This document shows positions 1 through 10,364 of a stretch of 64,000 nt of DNA, one piece after another; position 1 is the first letter of the stretch, and the number at the start of each line of letters is the position of its first letter. The DNA comes from JAHZMA01 sp965205905 (GTDB taxonomy: Bacteria > Pseudomonadota > Alphaproteobacteria > JABAAW01 > JAHZMA01), in NCBI GenBank assembly GCA_965205905.1, contig CBDBHZ010000011.1, forward strand, positions 567,836 through 631,835. Reading direction: 5' to 3'. Position numbers and translations under genes: made by a program. The notes below the pieces were generated by a model that was not told where the DNA came from, ran no database searches, and worked only from the letters and a program-made list of their open reading frames with translations.

Positions 1-8
1 CGCCTATT

Positions 9-1772
9 ATGACCACTGGCATAACATCAAAACGATTTAATTGGCGCAATTTATTGAGTTGGCGTGTATGGCTTCCGTCGATTGTTACATTATTAGCGGT
101 TGGTTTTATCATACAATTACCGTTACTGTCTGAATCGTTTTTTAACAATGCAATACGCTTAATATCAGATGATAATTTCCCTGAATATATTGCAAGGCGT
201 TCGGCATATACATCAAAATTGGTAGAGTATGTAGAAAATGATTGGGATGATGAGGATAAGGTGCGCGGTGTCGGTGGACATGCTGACTTTGAACTCCTTC
301 GCGGCATCAAAGAAAACAGAACTTTTAATTTTTACGCGATTGTTCCTTGGGACGATAAAAGTATCCCATTGCCTGACACAGAATTTTATGGCGATTATAA
401 AACCGCATTACAGCAAAACCCTGAGATACCTTACAAACTCTTTATCAAAGACTATGATTTATCAAAAAATGAAATTAAAGAAAATGCGTTGTTTTATCAA
501 AGCTTTGTTCTTGATGTGATGCAAGAAAATTGCGTTACCTGCCATAATAATCACCCCGATAGCCCAAAAACTGATTGGCAGGTGGGTGATATTGCGGGCT
601 ATGTGGGTTTTACTGCAGATGTAACGCCTTATACGACCATTGCAAAAATAACCACCATTTTCATTACAATTTTGTTGATTTTTCTATGCATCATTCCAAA
701 TATTAGCATGGCACTTTTGCTCAATAGGCTGATGATATCACCAATGGTAAAATTGACGGCCATTATGCAACAAGTGATTGAACGCAAACATGGTGGTGCT
801 GTGCCTTATCAAAAACGCAATGACGAAGTTGGTAAAATGGCAAGCGTATTGGCACGGTTAATCGTGTTTTTTGATGAGCGTGACCACGCATTAGAACAAG
901 AAAATCAACGTCTGCATGAAACGCAAGAAAAATTAGAAGAAAAGGAACGGTTGAAAATCGCGTTTCAAAAAATGATGGCATCTGCTTTCGCAGATATTAA
1001 AAAATCAGTGCAAACAGTTTATGATACCGCGCATACAGTATCGGATAATGCTGATACTGCGACTAAAAATGTTGACGCAGTGGCGCAAAATATCAAGATT
1101 GTCTCTGGCGATATTATTAATGTTGCCGATACGGGCAATCAATTATCAGATAATACCAAAATTATCGTGCAAGAAGTTGAAGAATCAAGGCATCATATTA
1201 GCAATACAATTTCCCAAACTGAAAAAGCCAATCAGCAAATTAATAATTTATCTCAATCCACTCAAAATATTGGTGAGGTGGTAAGCCTGATTAAAGATAT
1301 TGCCAATCAAACCAATCTATTGGCATTAAACGCCACCATCGAGGCGGCAAGGGCGGGCGAAGCGGGTAAAGGTTTTGCTGTGGTGGCGAACGAGGTTAAA
1401 AATCTTGCCAATCAGACCGCACAAGCAACCGAAGAAGTTACCAATCAGATTGAAACGATTCAAGCTGAAACCAGTGCAACGGTTGAGATGATTGTCTCAA
1501 TCACCAAAACGATTACCGATACCGAAAAACTATTTCAAAAATTATCGCAAACAGTTGGCGCGCGTGGCGAAGCGGTCAAAAATATGGCGCAGATTGCTAA
1601 TGATGGCAATCAAGAAATGCAAAATGTGATTACCGAACTTGCAAGCGTTACCGAAATAGTATCAAATTCAGGCAAGGTAACAGAAACATTGTTTGAGCAG
1701 GTTGAGATATTGCAGAATCTTTCAAATCAGTTGAGCGACCGTATCAACGAGTTTGTTGAGCAGCATAGTTAG
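9..1772 (+). CDS. Methyl-accepting chemotaxis protein with periplasmic haem-c sensor domain (first of a tandem pair)
   Basis: Inner-membrane chemoreceptor. Residues about 18-41 form TM1. A periplasmic region follows that ends in a c-type haem motif CVTCH (175-179), directly followed by NNHPDSPKTDW, the signature of the Tll0287-like (DUF3365) domain. TM2 is about 211-240, then a HAMP region and a long coiled coil with the kinase-control hairpin (DIANQTNLLALNATIEAARA, around 430-450). A single covalent haem on the periplasmic side suggests redox or gas/ligand sensing feeding CheA/CheW. No C-terminal CheR/CheB tether pentapeptide is seen. Only 8 bases precede the ATG, so an upstream start cannot be excluded. 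It is 9 bp upstream of a close paralogue. Confidence 0.93.
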   Translation: MTTGITSKRFNWRNLLSWRVWLPSIVTLLAVGFIIQLPLLSESFFNNAIRLISDDNFPEYIARRSAYTSKLVEYVENDWDDEDKVRGVGGHADFELLRGIKENRTFNFYAIVPWDDKSIPLPDTEFYGDYKTALQQNPEIPYKLFIKDYDLSKNEIKENALFYQSFVLDVMQENCVTCHNNHPDSPKTDWQVGDIAGYVGFTADVTPYTTIAKITTIFITILLIFLCIIPNISMALLLNRLMISPMVKLTAIMQQVIERKHGGAVPYQKRNDEVGKMASVLARLIVFFDERDHALEQENQRLHETQEKLEEKERLKIAFQKMMASAFADIKKSVQTVYDTAHTVSDNADTATKNVDAVAQNIKIVSGDIINVADTGNQLSDNTKIIVQEVEESRHHISNTISQTEKANQQINNLSQSTQNIGEVVSLIKDIANQTNLLALNATIEAARAGEAGKGFAVVANEVKNLANQTAQATEEVTNQIETIQAETSATVEMIVSITKTITDTEKLFQKLSQTVGARGEAVKNMAQIANDGNQEMQNVITELASVTEIVSNSGKVTETLFEQVEILQNLSNQLSDRINEFVEQHS

Positions 1773-1781
1773 AGGGTATCA

Positions 1782-3563
1782 ATGATAAAATGGCGCACCA
1801 TAAGAAGAGGGTTAAATTGGCGGTTTTCAATGCCAGCATTGGTGGTTGGCATGGCAACAATCTTGAGTATTGTTTTGCCAAATTTGTTTGATACAGGCTA
1901 TCGGTCGGCGATGCGGTTGGCGGCAGGACATCTTTTTGATTCGCGGTTTGATGGACAAATTTTGTACACGAGAATAATGTTGGAACGGATTCAAGGCGAT
2001 TGGGCTGATGAAGAGCGGGTACGATTGATCAGCAGAGGGCATAGGCAATATGAAGAGCATGTTGATCAGCAATTAACAGCTCTTAATAAACAAAGAGAAA
2101 TAAGTTTTTATCCTATCGAACGTTGGAATGATACGAATGATAATGCGCCAACCAAAGTGCCCGCTCGCTATGGTGACTATAAAAGTTTTTTTGCTGAAAA
2201 CCCTGAAGACCCTGAAAATACTTATGCGATTTATTTTGAAGACCAAGATTTATTTACGGGTGAAGCACGCAAAGGTGCTTTATTTTTAGCAAATATCAGG
2301 ACTGATGTGATGTACGAAAATTGCGTTATCTGCCATAATAATCATCCTGATAGCCCAAAGAAGGATTGGAAGGTCGGCGATTTAGCGGGTTATGTGGTTT
2401 ATACGATGGATGTGAAAAGCTATGTTGGGGTTGCAAAGCAACTGGCATATGGTATTGCGATTTTACTGCTTATTTTATGTATCATTCCCAGCATCGGCAT
2501 GACCTTCTTGCTGAATCGATTGATGATATCGCCCATGTCGAAGCTGATTGGAATCATGCAAAAAGTGATAATACGCGACCATGATGGCGAAGTTATTCCC
2601 TATCAAAAAAGAAATGATGAGGTAGGGGATATGTCAAACATGCTGTCGCGCTTGATTGTGTTTTTTGATGAGCGTGACCATACATTAGAGCAAGAAAATA
2701 AACGCCTGCATGAAGAGCAAGACCAAGCAGAGCAAAGGGAAAAATCAGAAACAGAGTTTCAAAATATGTCTGTTGCTGATTTTGCTTCTATCAAGCAATC
2801 GGTGCAAACGGTTTATAATACAGCACGCACCGTATCGGATGGTGCTGATTCTGCAATTAAAAATGTTGATAGGGTGGCAAATAATATCACCACAGTTTCG
2901 GGCGATATTGCCAATGTTGCCGATACAGGCAATCAATTATCGGATAACACAAAAGTTATTTTGGACGAGGTTGAAGAATCAAGAAAGCATATTAGCGATA
3001 CGATATCCCAAACCGAACAGGCCAATCAGCAGATTGAAAATTTATCTCAATCTACTCAAAATATTGGTGAGGTTGTAAATCTGATTAAAGATATTGCCAA
3101 CCAAACCAATCTGCTAGCACTTAATGCCACCATTGAAGCGGCACGCGCAGGCGAAGCAGGCAAAGGCTTTGCAGTGGTAGCGAACGAGGTGAAAAATCTT
3201 GCCAATCAGACTGCACAAGCCACCGAAGATGTTACCAGTCAGATTGAAACGATTCAAGCTGAAACCAGCGAAACGGTGAATATGATTGTCTCCATCACCA
3301 AAACAATTACCGATACCGAAAAGCTGTTTCAAAAATTATCACAAACGGTGAGTGAACGTGGCGTGGCAGTCAAGAATATGGCGGATATCGCGAATGCAGG
3401 TAATCAAGAGATGCAAGATGTGATTACCGAGCTTAATAATGTAACAGGTGTGGTTACGCATTCAGGCGAGGTATCGATAGCATTATTTGAACAGGTGGAA
3501 ACATTGCAAAAGCTTGCAGACGACCTTAATAGCAGAATCGATGATTTTGTGCAGAAGCAATGA
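1782..3563 (+). CDS. Methyl-accepting chemotaxis protein with periplasmic haem-c sensor domain (second copy)
   Basis: Paralogue of the preceding gene with the same layout: N-terminal TM (about 18-36), Tll0287-like/DUF3365 sensor domain with haem motif CVICH (181-185) followed by NNHPDSPKKDW, second TM (about 215-240), HAMP, and the conserved MCP hairpin. Signalling halves of the two proteins are nearly identical, while the sensor halves differ clearly, including a short N-terminal insertion here. This pattern suggests duplication followed by sensor divergence. An AGAGGG ribosome site lies 5 bases before the ATG, and the short gap implies one operon. No che or flagellar genes are in the window. 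Confidence 0.93.
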   Translation: MIKWRTIRRGLNWRFSMPALVVGMATILSIVLPNLFDTGYRSAMRLAAGHLFDSRFDGQILYTRIMLERIQGDWADEERVRLISRGHRQYEEHVDQQLTALNKQREISFYPIERWNDTNDNAPTKVPARYGDYKSFFAENPEDPENTYAIYFEDQDLFTGEARKGALFLANIRTDVMYENCVICHNNHPDSPKKDWKVGDLAGYVVYTMDVKSYVGVAKQLAYGIAILLLILCIIPSIGMTFLLNRLMISPMSKLIGIMQKVIIRDHDGEVIPYQKRNDEVGDMSNMLSRLIVFFDERDHTLEQENKRLHEEQDQAEQREKSETEFQNMSVADFASIKQSVQTVYNTARTVSDGADSAIKNVDRVANNITTVSGDIANVADTGNQLSDNTKVILDEVEESRKHISDTISQTEQANQQIENLSQSTQNIGEVVNLIKDIANQTNLLALNATIEAARAGEAGKGFAVVANEVKNLANQTAQATEDVTSQIETIQAETSETVNMIVSITKTITDTEKLFQKLSQTVSERGVAVKNMADIANAGNQEMQDVITELNNVTGVVTHSGEVSIALFEQVETLQKLADDLNSRIDDFVQKQ

Positions 3564-3567
3564 TGTT

Positions 3568-3628
3568 TCTTGCAGAGGCGCGGGGTATCTCTTGCAGAGG
3601 CGGGGTATCTCTTGCAGAGGCGGGGGAA
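3568..3628 (+). repeat. Three tandem copies of a 20-bp G-rich repeat
   Basis: The unit TCTTGCAGAGGCGGGGTATC occurs three times in direct tandem immediately after the second chemoreceptor stop codon. The first copy carries an extra CG and the last diverges after GGGG. Function unknown; slippage-prone. Confidence 0.8.
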
Positions 3629-3647
3629 TGAATATATTATTTTTTTA

Positions 3648-3691
3648 TTGACACTATATATAATTAGTGTGTAATAATGATTTTCATTATA
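3648..3691 (+). promoter_or_regulatory. Promoter with overlapping Fur-box-like palindrome
   Basis: TTGACA (3648-3653) is followed 18 bases later by TAATAA (3672-3677). A 19-bp near-palindrome (3673-3691) overlaps the -10 and matches the classical Fur box GATAATGATAATCATTATC at about 15 of 19 positions. It could place the lipoprotein gene at 3717 under metal-responsive repression. The match is read by eye, and AT-rich palindromes can arise by chance. Confidence 0.5.
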
Positions 3692-3716
3692 TTATTTATT
3701 AAGAAAGAGATAAGAA

Positions 3717-4064
3717 ATGATAATAAAAAAAGTAGTAATGTTGATTTTTTCAACTGTGTTTTTGCTAGTGCAAGGGTGCTCACCCTATAGTGCAGAAATT
3801 TCTCCTAAACCACCAACTCAGGGAGTAAGTAATTTGACATGCAGTCAGATTACTACTGAGTTAACAATCATTGATAGCAAATTACAAGAAGCATCAATTG
3901 CACAAGATGCACGTGCCAAAAAAGATGTTACGTTAACTTGGGTGGTGGGTTTATTGTTCTTGCCTGGCTTGCTTTTCTTAATGTCTGAAAATGAACCATT
4001 CCAAGTGGCTGAATATAAAGGGCAACGCGACGCTTTAACGATAGCTAAATCCGCTAAATGTTAA
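3717..4064 (+). CDS. Small lipoprotein of unknown function
   Basis: 115 residues. The N-terminus is a lipoprotein signal with lipobox LVQGC (Cys at about 21). The mature part has a Cys-Ser-Gln-Ile segment, a helical stretch, then a hydrophobic segment (WVVGLLFLPGLLFL) near residues 78-91 that could be a second membrane anchor. No family is recognised. An AAGAAAGAGATAAGAA ribosome site precedes the ATG. It has its own promoter with a Fur-like palindrome and is followed by a terminator hairpin, so it is probably monocistronic. Confidence 0.75.
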   Translation: MIIKKVVMLIFSTVFLLVQGCSPYSAEISPKPPTQGVSNLTCSQITTELTIIDSKLQEASIAQDARAKKDVTLTWVVGLLFLPGLLFLMSENEPFQVAEYKGQRDALTIAKSAKC

Positions 4065-4078
4065 CCGAATAGTTTGCA

Positions 4079-4125
4079 AAAGAATGCCTGCTTTATTATA
4101 ATATTATATGTGGGCATTCTTTATT
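4079..4125 (+). terminator. Rho-independent terminator after the small lipoprotein gene
   Basis: Inverted repeat AAGAATGCC (4080-4088) with GGCATTCTT (4113-4121), separated by an AT-rich loop and followed by a short T-rich tract. Confidence 0.55.
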
Positions 4126-4167
4126 ATAATGCCAGATGATACAAACTGATATGAAAGGAAAATTATC

Positions 4168-4467
4168 ATGAAAATACGATTACCAGCGATTCTATGTGCT
4201 GCCTTTTTACTGCAAGGTTGCATTTTTGCCAATTTTAATAGCACAGCAACCTCACTGAATGTGCCACCAATTGTTGATGGTGAGGGCGTTAAAGAAGGCA
4301 TGGCAACATGTAAAGCACTGTTCTTTATATTGTTTGTATGGGGCGATTGTTCGGTGGAAACCGCCATGAAAAATGGTGATATTACGGAACTGCATCAGGT
4401 GAATCAAAAAATAGTCGGTGTGCCGATTTTCTTCGCGAAATTACATACAGTGGTTAAGGGCGAGTAA
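4168..4467 (+). CDS. TRL-like family lipoprotein
   Basis: 99 residues with an N-terminal lipobox LLQGC (Cys at about 18). The mature part fits the TRL-like family pattern: a Lys/Gly/Ala-Cys stretch, then LFVWGDCSVETAMKNGDIT (compare the family's 'WGDASIEAAxxNGGIT'), a His-x-Val segment, and a C-terminal 'KLHTVVKGE' matching 'xYTTIVYGE'. The function of the family is not established; it is typically a small envelope lipoprotein. AAAGGAAAATTATC precedes the ATG. The gene ends in a strong terminator before the rRNA operon. Family assignment is by motif memory. Confidence 0.75.
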   Translation: MKIRLPAILCAAFLLQGCIFANFNSTATSLNVPPIVDGEGVKEGMATCKALFFILFVWGDCSVETAMKNGDITELHQVNQKIVGVPIFFAKLHTVVKGE

Positions 4468-4498
4468 TAAGCATCATCATAATCACTGATTTTTTGAA

Positions 4499-4526
4499 GG
4501 GCTGATAGTTTTATCAGCCTTTTTTA
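4499..4526 (+). terminator. Rho-independent terminator of the TRL-like gene
   Basis: Stem GGCTGAT (4500-4506) / ATCAGCC (4513-4519) followed by a run of six T. It separates the TRL-like gene from the rRNA leader. Confidence 0.85.
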
Positions 4527-4577
4527 TTGCTCAAAATATTTTTTTATAAAAAATATTGATTATAATAAAAAAACCTC

Positions 4578-4606
4578 TTGCAATTATGATAGCGATAGTG
4601 TAAAAC
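4578..4606 (+). promoter_or_regulatory. Candidate promoter of the 23S-5S operon
   Basis: TTGCAA (4578-4583), a 17-base spacer, then TAAAAC (4601-4606). The -35 and spacing match the TTGCAW-N17-TATAAT pattern seen elsewhere in the window, but the -10 is weak. A perfect TATAAT at 4674-4679 lacks a convincing -35 and is an alternative. A promoter must lie here because a terminator at 4499-4526 closes the preceding unit. Confidence 0.4.
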
Positions 4607-4728
4607 TCATACTTCTCACATATACATGTGGGTTGTTTCATAAAAGAAAAGATTTACCGTATGCTGGTATTATTATAATCGGCATTTGGTTTTTTTGTTG
4701 TTTGTATGAAACCAGTTTGTTTGACATT

Positions 4729-4860
4729 GTGAATAAATGTTTATTTAACCCAACCAAATTGTGCATTGGGCGTGAATTTATCACGCTTGATACAATTTGA
4801 GTTTTGAATATAAAATCTAACAAATAACCTTGGTGCTAAGCACTGTTTGTGGTTATTGGA
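4729..4860 (+). other. 5' leader strands of the pre-23S processing stems
   Basis: Bases 4729-4747 are an exact reverse complement of 7678-7696. Bases 4825-4860 are largely complementary to 7599-7636. Together they make the long helix that brackets pre-23S rRNA and is normally cut by RNase III. Both stems intact around 23S alone show that this is a self-contained transcription unit. Confidence 0.8.
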
Positions 4861-4865
4861 TTTTC

Positions 4866-7597
<2,732 letters not shown>

Positions 7598-7598
7598 A

Positions 7599-7722
7599 TC
7601 CAATAATTCGCAAACAGTGCCTAACACCAAATGTTATACAATTGTAAAATATTAGGTTAGACATTATAAAACAAATCTAAATAAACATTTATTCACCACT
7701 TGAACTACCCTATTAATCAGAC
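7599..7722 (+). other. 23S-5S spacer with 3' processing strands
   Basis: Contains the 3' halves of the pre-23S stems (7599-7636 and 7678-7696) and, at 7707-7721, the 5' strand of a stem enclosing 5S whose partner is 7844-7858. No tRNA fold is seen. Confidence 0.75.
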
Positions 7723-7843
7723 GGGGTGGTGGCTCTAGCGGAGGGCATAACACTTGATCCCATACCGAACTCACCAGTGAAAACCTCCAGCGCCGATGGT
7801 ACTGCCGCTTAAGCGTGCGGGAGAGTAGGTCGTTGCCATCCCT
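7723..7843 (+). rRNA. rrf: 5S ribosomal RNA
   Basis: About 121 bases with the conserved 5S segments GATCCCATACCGAACTC and GGGAGAGTAGGTCGTTGCCA. Termini GGGGTGGTGGC and GTTGCCATCCCT pair to form helix I. Co-transcribed with 23S 125 bases upstream. Confidence 0.93.
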
Positions 7844-7864
7844 TCTGAATAATAGGGTTTTTTA
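7844..7864 (+). terminator. Terminator of the 23S-5S operon
   Basis: TCTGAATAATAGGGT (7844-7858) pairs with 7707-7721 across 5S with a single mismatch and is followed by six T. It doubles as the 5S processing stem. Confidence 0.7.
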
Positions 7865-7960
7865 GTCGAAAATAACATCATCTGAATCATAGAAAATTAC
7901 TGATATATTATTGTCCTCTTGATAGTATTGAGTAACCAAGACACGCATCTCTGCTAACCT

Positions 7961-8047
7961 CGCCGTCACTCCCTGCCAATGCCGATAGGCATTGACTAAG
8001 ACAGGGAAACCATATTGGCGGGTAAAACCCGCATTCAAAATACTGCC
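7961..8047 (+). repeat. REP-like double-hairpin module, copy 1
   Basis: Stem CCCTG/CAGGG encloses hairpin CAATGCC-GATA-GGCATTG (7977-7994). A second hairpin follows, GCGGGT-AAA-ACCCGC (8018-8032). The same layout with different stem sequences recurs at 10223-10303 and, inverted, at 12278-12369. Confidence 0.75.
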
Positions 8048-8100
8048 TTTATATTGAATATCTAGCGATACGCTCCACTTGCGTATTGATTAACCGAAAC

Positions 8101-8420
8101 CCACTCCATCGCTAATATTGAGTATGGCGGGGGGATTATCAAGGCAAGCTAGGCATGAGTATTAGGTAACAGCGGGGGTTGTTAAGGGGGCATTCGCAAG
8201 ATGGTGGGCTTGACCTCACCATCGAGAAGCGAATTCGCGCCCCCTTAAATTATAATGTATCGTAAAATTCACCTCTGCCAATATTGAGTTATGGTAAGAC
8301 ACGCACCGCCAGAATCAGCAAAGCGTATGTCGCAAAGCCCCCCATATATTAATGTATAGAGACACGCTGGATATTGGTATTAACGAATCTAACAACACAC
8401 CCCGCCCTTGTGTTACACAC
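8101..8420 (+). repeat. Mosaic interspersed repeat with structured hairpin H1
   Basis: Contains modules shared with other intergenic gaps: TAATATTGAGTA, GCGGGGG, ATTATCAAGGCAAGC, AATGTATCG and CGAATCTAACAACACAC. The core hairpin H1 (8182-8248) has lower stem TTAAGGGGGC/GCCCCCTTAA, a 4-base 3' bulge TCGC, middle stem ATTCGC/GCGAAT, internal loop AA/GAGAA, and upper stem GATGGTGGG/CTCACCATC with loop CTTGAC. With the module at 7961 it fills most of the gene-free gap 7865-8422. Confidence 0.75.
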
Positions 8421-8422
8421 CC

Positions 8423-8452
8423 TTGACATACACGCAATAGTAGTGTTACGAT
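8423..8452 (+). promoter_or_regulatory. Promoter of the GIY-YIG gene
   Basis: TTGACA (8423-8428), an 18-base spacer, TACGAT (8447-8452). A perfect -35 with a 4/6 -10, 42 bases upstream of the start codon. Confidence 0.55.
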
Positions 8453-8493
8453 GTAGGTCGTATAAATCTATAAAATAGGATTAAGAGGTTAAA

Positions 8494-9258
8494 ATGAATG
8501 GTTTTTCACAAAAAGTATTAGAAACTATAAGCATTTCAGCAACACAAAGATATTATGTCTATGCGCTTGTTGACCCCAGAGACAAAAAAATATTTTACAT
8601 CGGAAAAGGTGAAGGGGAACGCGTTTTTGCCCATGCAAAAGGTGCTGAATTTGAAAAAGATAAAGATGATGTTTCTAAAAAAATAGATATTATTCAGCAA
8701 ATACAAGCAGAAAATAAAGAAGTTGAAATTCTTATCATACGTTATGCACTTAACGAAAACACCGCTCTTGAAATTGAAGCAACTTTGATTGATTTGCTTT
8801 GTTTTGAATGGTTTCAGGAATTTAAACTAACTAATATTCAAGGTGGGCATCATACTTTTGACCGTGGCATTAAAACCCCCAAAGAATTAGAAATCTTATA
8901 TGCCGCAGAAGAATTGAAAGACGAAGATTTTCAGCATTCTGTTTTAGCGATTAACATTAATAGAACCTACCAACGTGGTGATGATTTATATGAGGCAACT
9001 CGAAAATCTTGGGTGCTTTCAAAAGAGAGAGCAGAGAATGTTGATTTTATTTTTGCAGAATATAGAGGGATTTGTCGTGCAATTTATAAGGCTGAAAGAT
9101 GGCTAAAGGATAAAAAACTAAGAAATAAAAGACAACGTTATCTTTTTGAGGGTAATGAAGTAAAAGATGAGGAAATTACAAAACTTTATCTTAATAAAAA
9201 ATTGCCAGCTAAAGAGCAAGGGCAGGCAAACCCAATACAATATTATAATAGTAAATAA
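8494..9258 (+). CDS. GIY-YIG nuclease family protein (LEM-3-like GIY-YIG domain)
   Basis: 254 residues. The N-terminal GIY-YIG domain has YVYAL (21-25) for the GIY element and FYIGKG (34-39) for YIG, with a candidate metal-binding Glu in ALEIEATLIDLL (91-102), as in LEM-3/ANKLE1-type domains. The C-terminal part (about 150-254) contains 'SWVLSKERAE' and 'FAEYRGICRAIYKAERW', a pattern that accompanies this domain in many bacteria. It probably cleaves structured or damaged DNA; the biological role is unknown. AGAGG precedes the ATG and the gene has its own promoter. It stands alone between repeat-filled gaps, suggesting horizontal acquisition. Confidence 0.82.
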   Translation: MNGFSQKVLETISISATQRYYVYALVDPRDKKIFYIGKGEGERVFAHAKGAEFEKDKDDVSKKIDIIQQIQAENKEVEILIIRYALNENTALEIEATLIDLLCFEWFQEFKLTNIQGGHHTFDRGIKTPKELEILYAAEELKDEDFQHSVLAININRTYQRGDDLYEATRKSWVLSKERAENVDFIFAEYRGICRAIYKAERWLKDKKLRNKRQRYLFEGNEVKDEEITKLYLNKKLPAKEQGQANPIQYYNSK

Positions 9259-9290
9259 TTGATTTTTTAACAGAACGCACTCCTCCGCCG

Positions 9291-9662
9291 TCATTCCACT
9301 ATCTGAAACGCGATGCCTAAATGATTTGCAACCGCCTCTATTTGAATTTCATATTTGCCTTTTTTGCTATCGGTATCAAAAATTACGACCATCGGTTTTT
9401 TGCCTGTTATAATTGAAAAAAATACGGCTTGCTGAATGCTATCAATACTGCTCCGCTTATCTAACCCGCCTTCGATAACATGAGTATCGGTTTCGCAATC
9501 AACAATCACATAATATACGCTATAATATTGCCGTGTTTCGCGCTTGCCACCCAATGAATGACAAAAAATATCGTTGTAATCATTTTCACTTTTTGCAACT
9601 CTATCCGCATAGGCATGTTGCCAAATAGATAATAAAACAAGCAATGAGAGTAATAGCTTCAT
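9291..9662 (-). CDS. Small secreted protein, possible PD-(D/E)XK-like family
   Basis: About 123 residues from the ATG at 9662 (in-frame ATGs up to 9698 are possible but place charged residues before the signal). A signal peptide, MKLLLSLLVLLSIWQHAYA, is followed by a domain with VDCETDTHVIE, then QQAVFFSIITGKKPMVVIF and a C-terminal AVANHLGIAF. I recall a widespread small family with the order R-D-C-x-T-x-x-x-A-I-E ... A-x-x-Q-x-L-Y-Y-A-x-x-T-G-x-x-P that resembles a nuclease fold. The export signal makes a periplasmic location likely. The activity is inferred only. Confidence 0.6.
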   Translation of the reverse strand: MKLLLSLLVLLSIWQHAYADRVAKSENDYNDIFCHSLGGKRETRQYYSVYYVIVDCETDTHVIEGGLDKRSSIDSIQQAVFFSIITGKKPMVVIFDTDSKKGKYEIQIEAVANHLGIAFQIVE

Positions 9663-9708
9663 TCTATTATTTTTGCCATTATACATTCCCAAATTCATTA
9701 TTTAACAA

Positions 9709-9739
9709 TAAAAAAGCTACTAGGAAGCTCCTAGTAGCT
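9709..9739 (-). terminator. Strong Rho-independent terminator, minus strand
   Basis: Ten-base perfect stem AGCTACTAGG (9715-9724) / CCTAGTAGCT (9730-9739). Read on the minus strand it is followed by six U. It lies upstream of, not after, the minus-strand gene at 9291-9662, so it ends a separate transcript coming from the right. Confidence 0.8.
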
Positions 9740-9957
9740 GGGAATTAACAACCGTTGATAAGATAAAAACGGCGCGATGCTTTTTGGCGCAATATTAAAA
9801 AAACATGGCGCTTGGACATCTAGCACCGCTTCCCAGCCAAAGCTGAGAAATGGCGCATCTTTGACGCAAAAATGTTAGGTAAATGCGTCAATACGATTGA
9901 TGCAACCGTATCTTATCAGGAGTTGTTAAGCCCCACGCCTGAAGATAATTCAAACGA
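9709..9957 (-). ncRNA. Candidate structured small RNA
   Basis: A minus-strand unit with a promoter (9964-9992), a strong terminator (9709-9739) and no convincing reading frame of useful length. The predicted RNA of about 250 nt has a closing stem GATAAGATA (9909-9917) with TATCTTATC (9758-9766), an internal hairpin TTGACGCA/TGCGTCAA, a small CAGC-TTTG-GCTG hairpin and a GGUGC/GCGCC hairpin. It does not show the conserved motifs of tmRNA, RNase P RNA or SRP RNA. A 24-codon open stretch inside could alternatively be a small peptide. Identity unknown. Confidence 0.5.
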
Positions 9958-9963
9958 TAGATT

Positions 9964-9992
9964 ATTATATAGAGTGTGTGAGAGGAATGCAA
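9964..9992 (-). promoter_or_regulatory. Promoter of the candidate small RNA
   Basis: On the minus strand TTGCAT (9992-9987), a 17-base spacer, and a perfect TATAAT (9969-9964). The same TTGCAT-N17-TATAAT arrangement is at 49243-49271 and a near match at 38534-38562. Predicted start near 9957. Confidence 0.6.
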
Positions 9993-10019
9993 GAGGTTTT
10001 ATTGAGTATCCTGACACGC

Positions 10020-10200
10020 ACGATATGAGTATTAAGCACAGCGGGTGGGGGTATTATCAAGGCAAGCACTGCATCAATATTGAGTATAGCGGGGGGCATG
10101 GGGGGTCATTTTTGGCGATGGGCTTGCCCTCATCGCCTACAAAATGTCGTACCCCCATATATTAATGTGTGGAGGCAGGCACGGTTTTTGTGCTGACGAA
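10020..10200 (+). repeat. Mosaic interspersed repeat with structured hairpin H2
   Basis: Modules ATTATCAAGGCAAGC and AATATTGAGTA are shared with the 8101 copy. Hairpin H2 (10101-10156) has lower stem GGGGGT/ACCCCC, 3' bulge TCGT, middle stem CATTTT/AAAATG, and upper stem GGCGATGGG/CTCATCGCC with loop CTTGCC. All stem sequences differ from H1 yet pair perfectly (one G-T). Confidence 0.72.
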
Positions 10201-10222
10201 TCTTGAAACGCACTCCTCACTT

Positions 10223-10303
10223 TCGTCGTTCCGTGCCAATGCCGATAGGCATTGTAAGAGATACGGAATCCATATGGCAAACAAAGTTTGCTTTCAAATT
10301 GCC
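10223..10303 (+). repeat. REP-like double-hairpin module, copy 2
   Basis: CCGT/ACGG encloses CAATGCC-GATA-GGCATTG (10237-10254). It is followed by hairpin GCAAAC-AAA-GTTTGC (10277-10291), which replaces the GCGGGT/ACCCGC hairpin of copy 1. Confidence 0.75.
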
Positions 10304-10364
10304 ACTTTATGTGTTAGGTATAGCAAGGAAATTTTTTAAACACACTGAATTAAAATAAGAGTGA

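Noticed and set aside
4104..4367. 87-codon minus-strand frame over the TRL-like gene
   Set aside because: Antisense to a gene with a clear lipobox, family motifs and terminator.
9709..9957. tmRNA, SRP RNA, RNase P RNA or 6S RNA identity for the candidate small RNA
   Set aside because: No tRNA-like ends or tag frame, no SRP tetraloop domain, no RNase P core motifs, and no single long bulged hairpin.
9872..10165. 97-codon plus-strand open frame
   Set aside because: It runs antisense through the candidate small RNA and then into the mosaic repeat with hairpin H2; the second half is repeat translation and no ribosome site is present.
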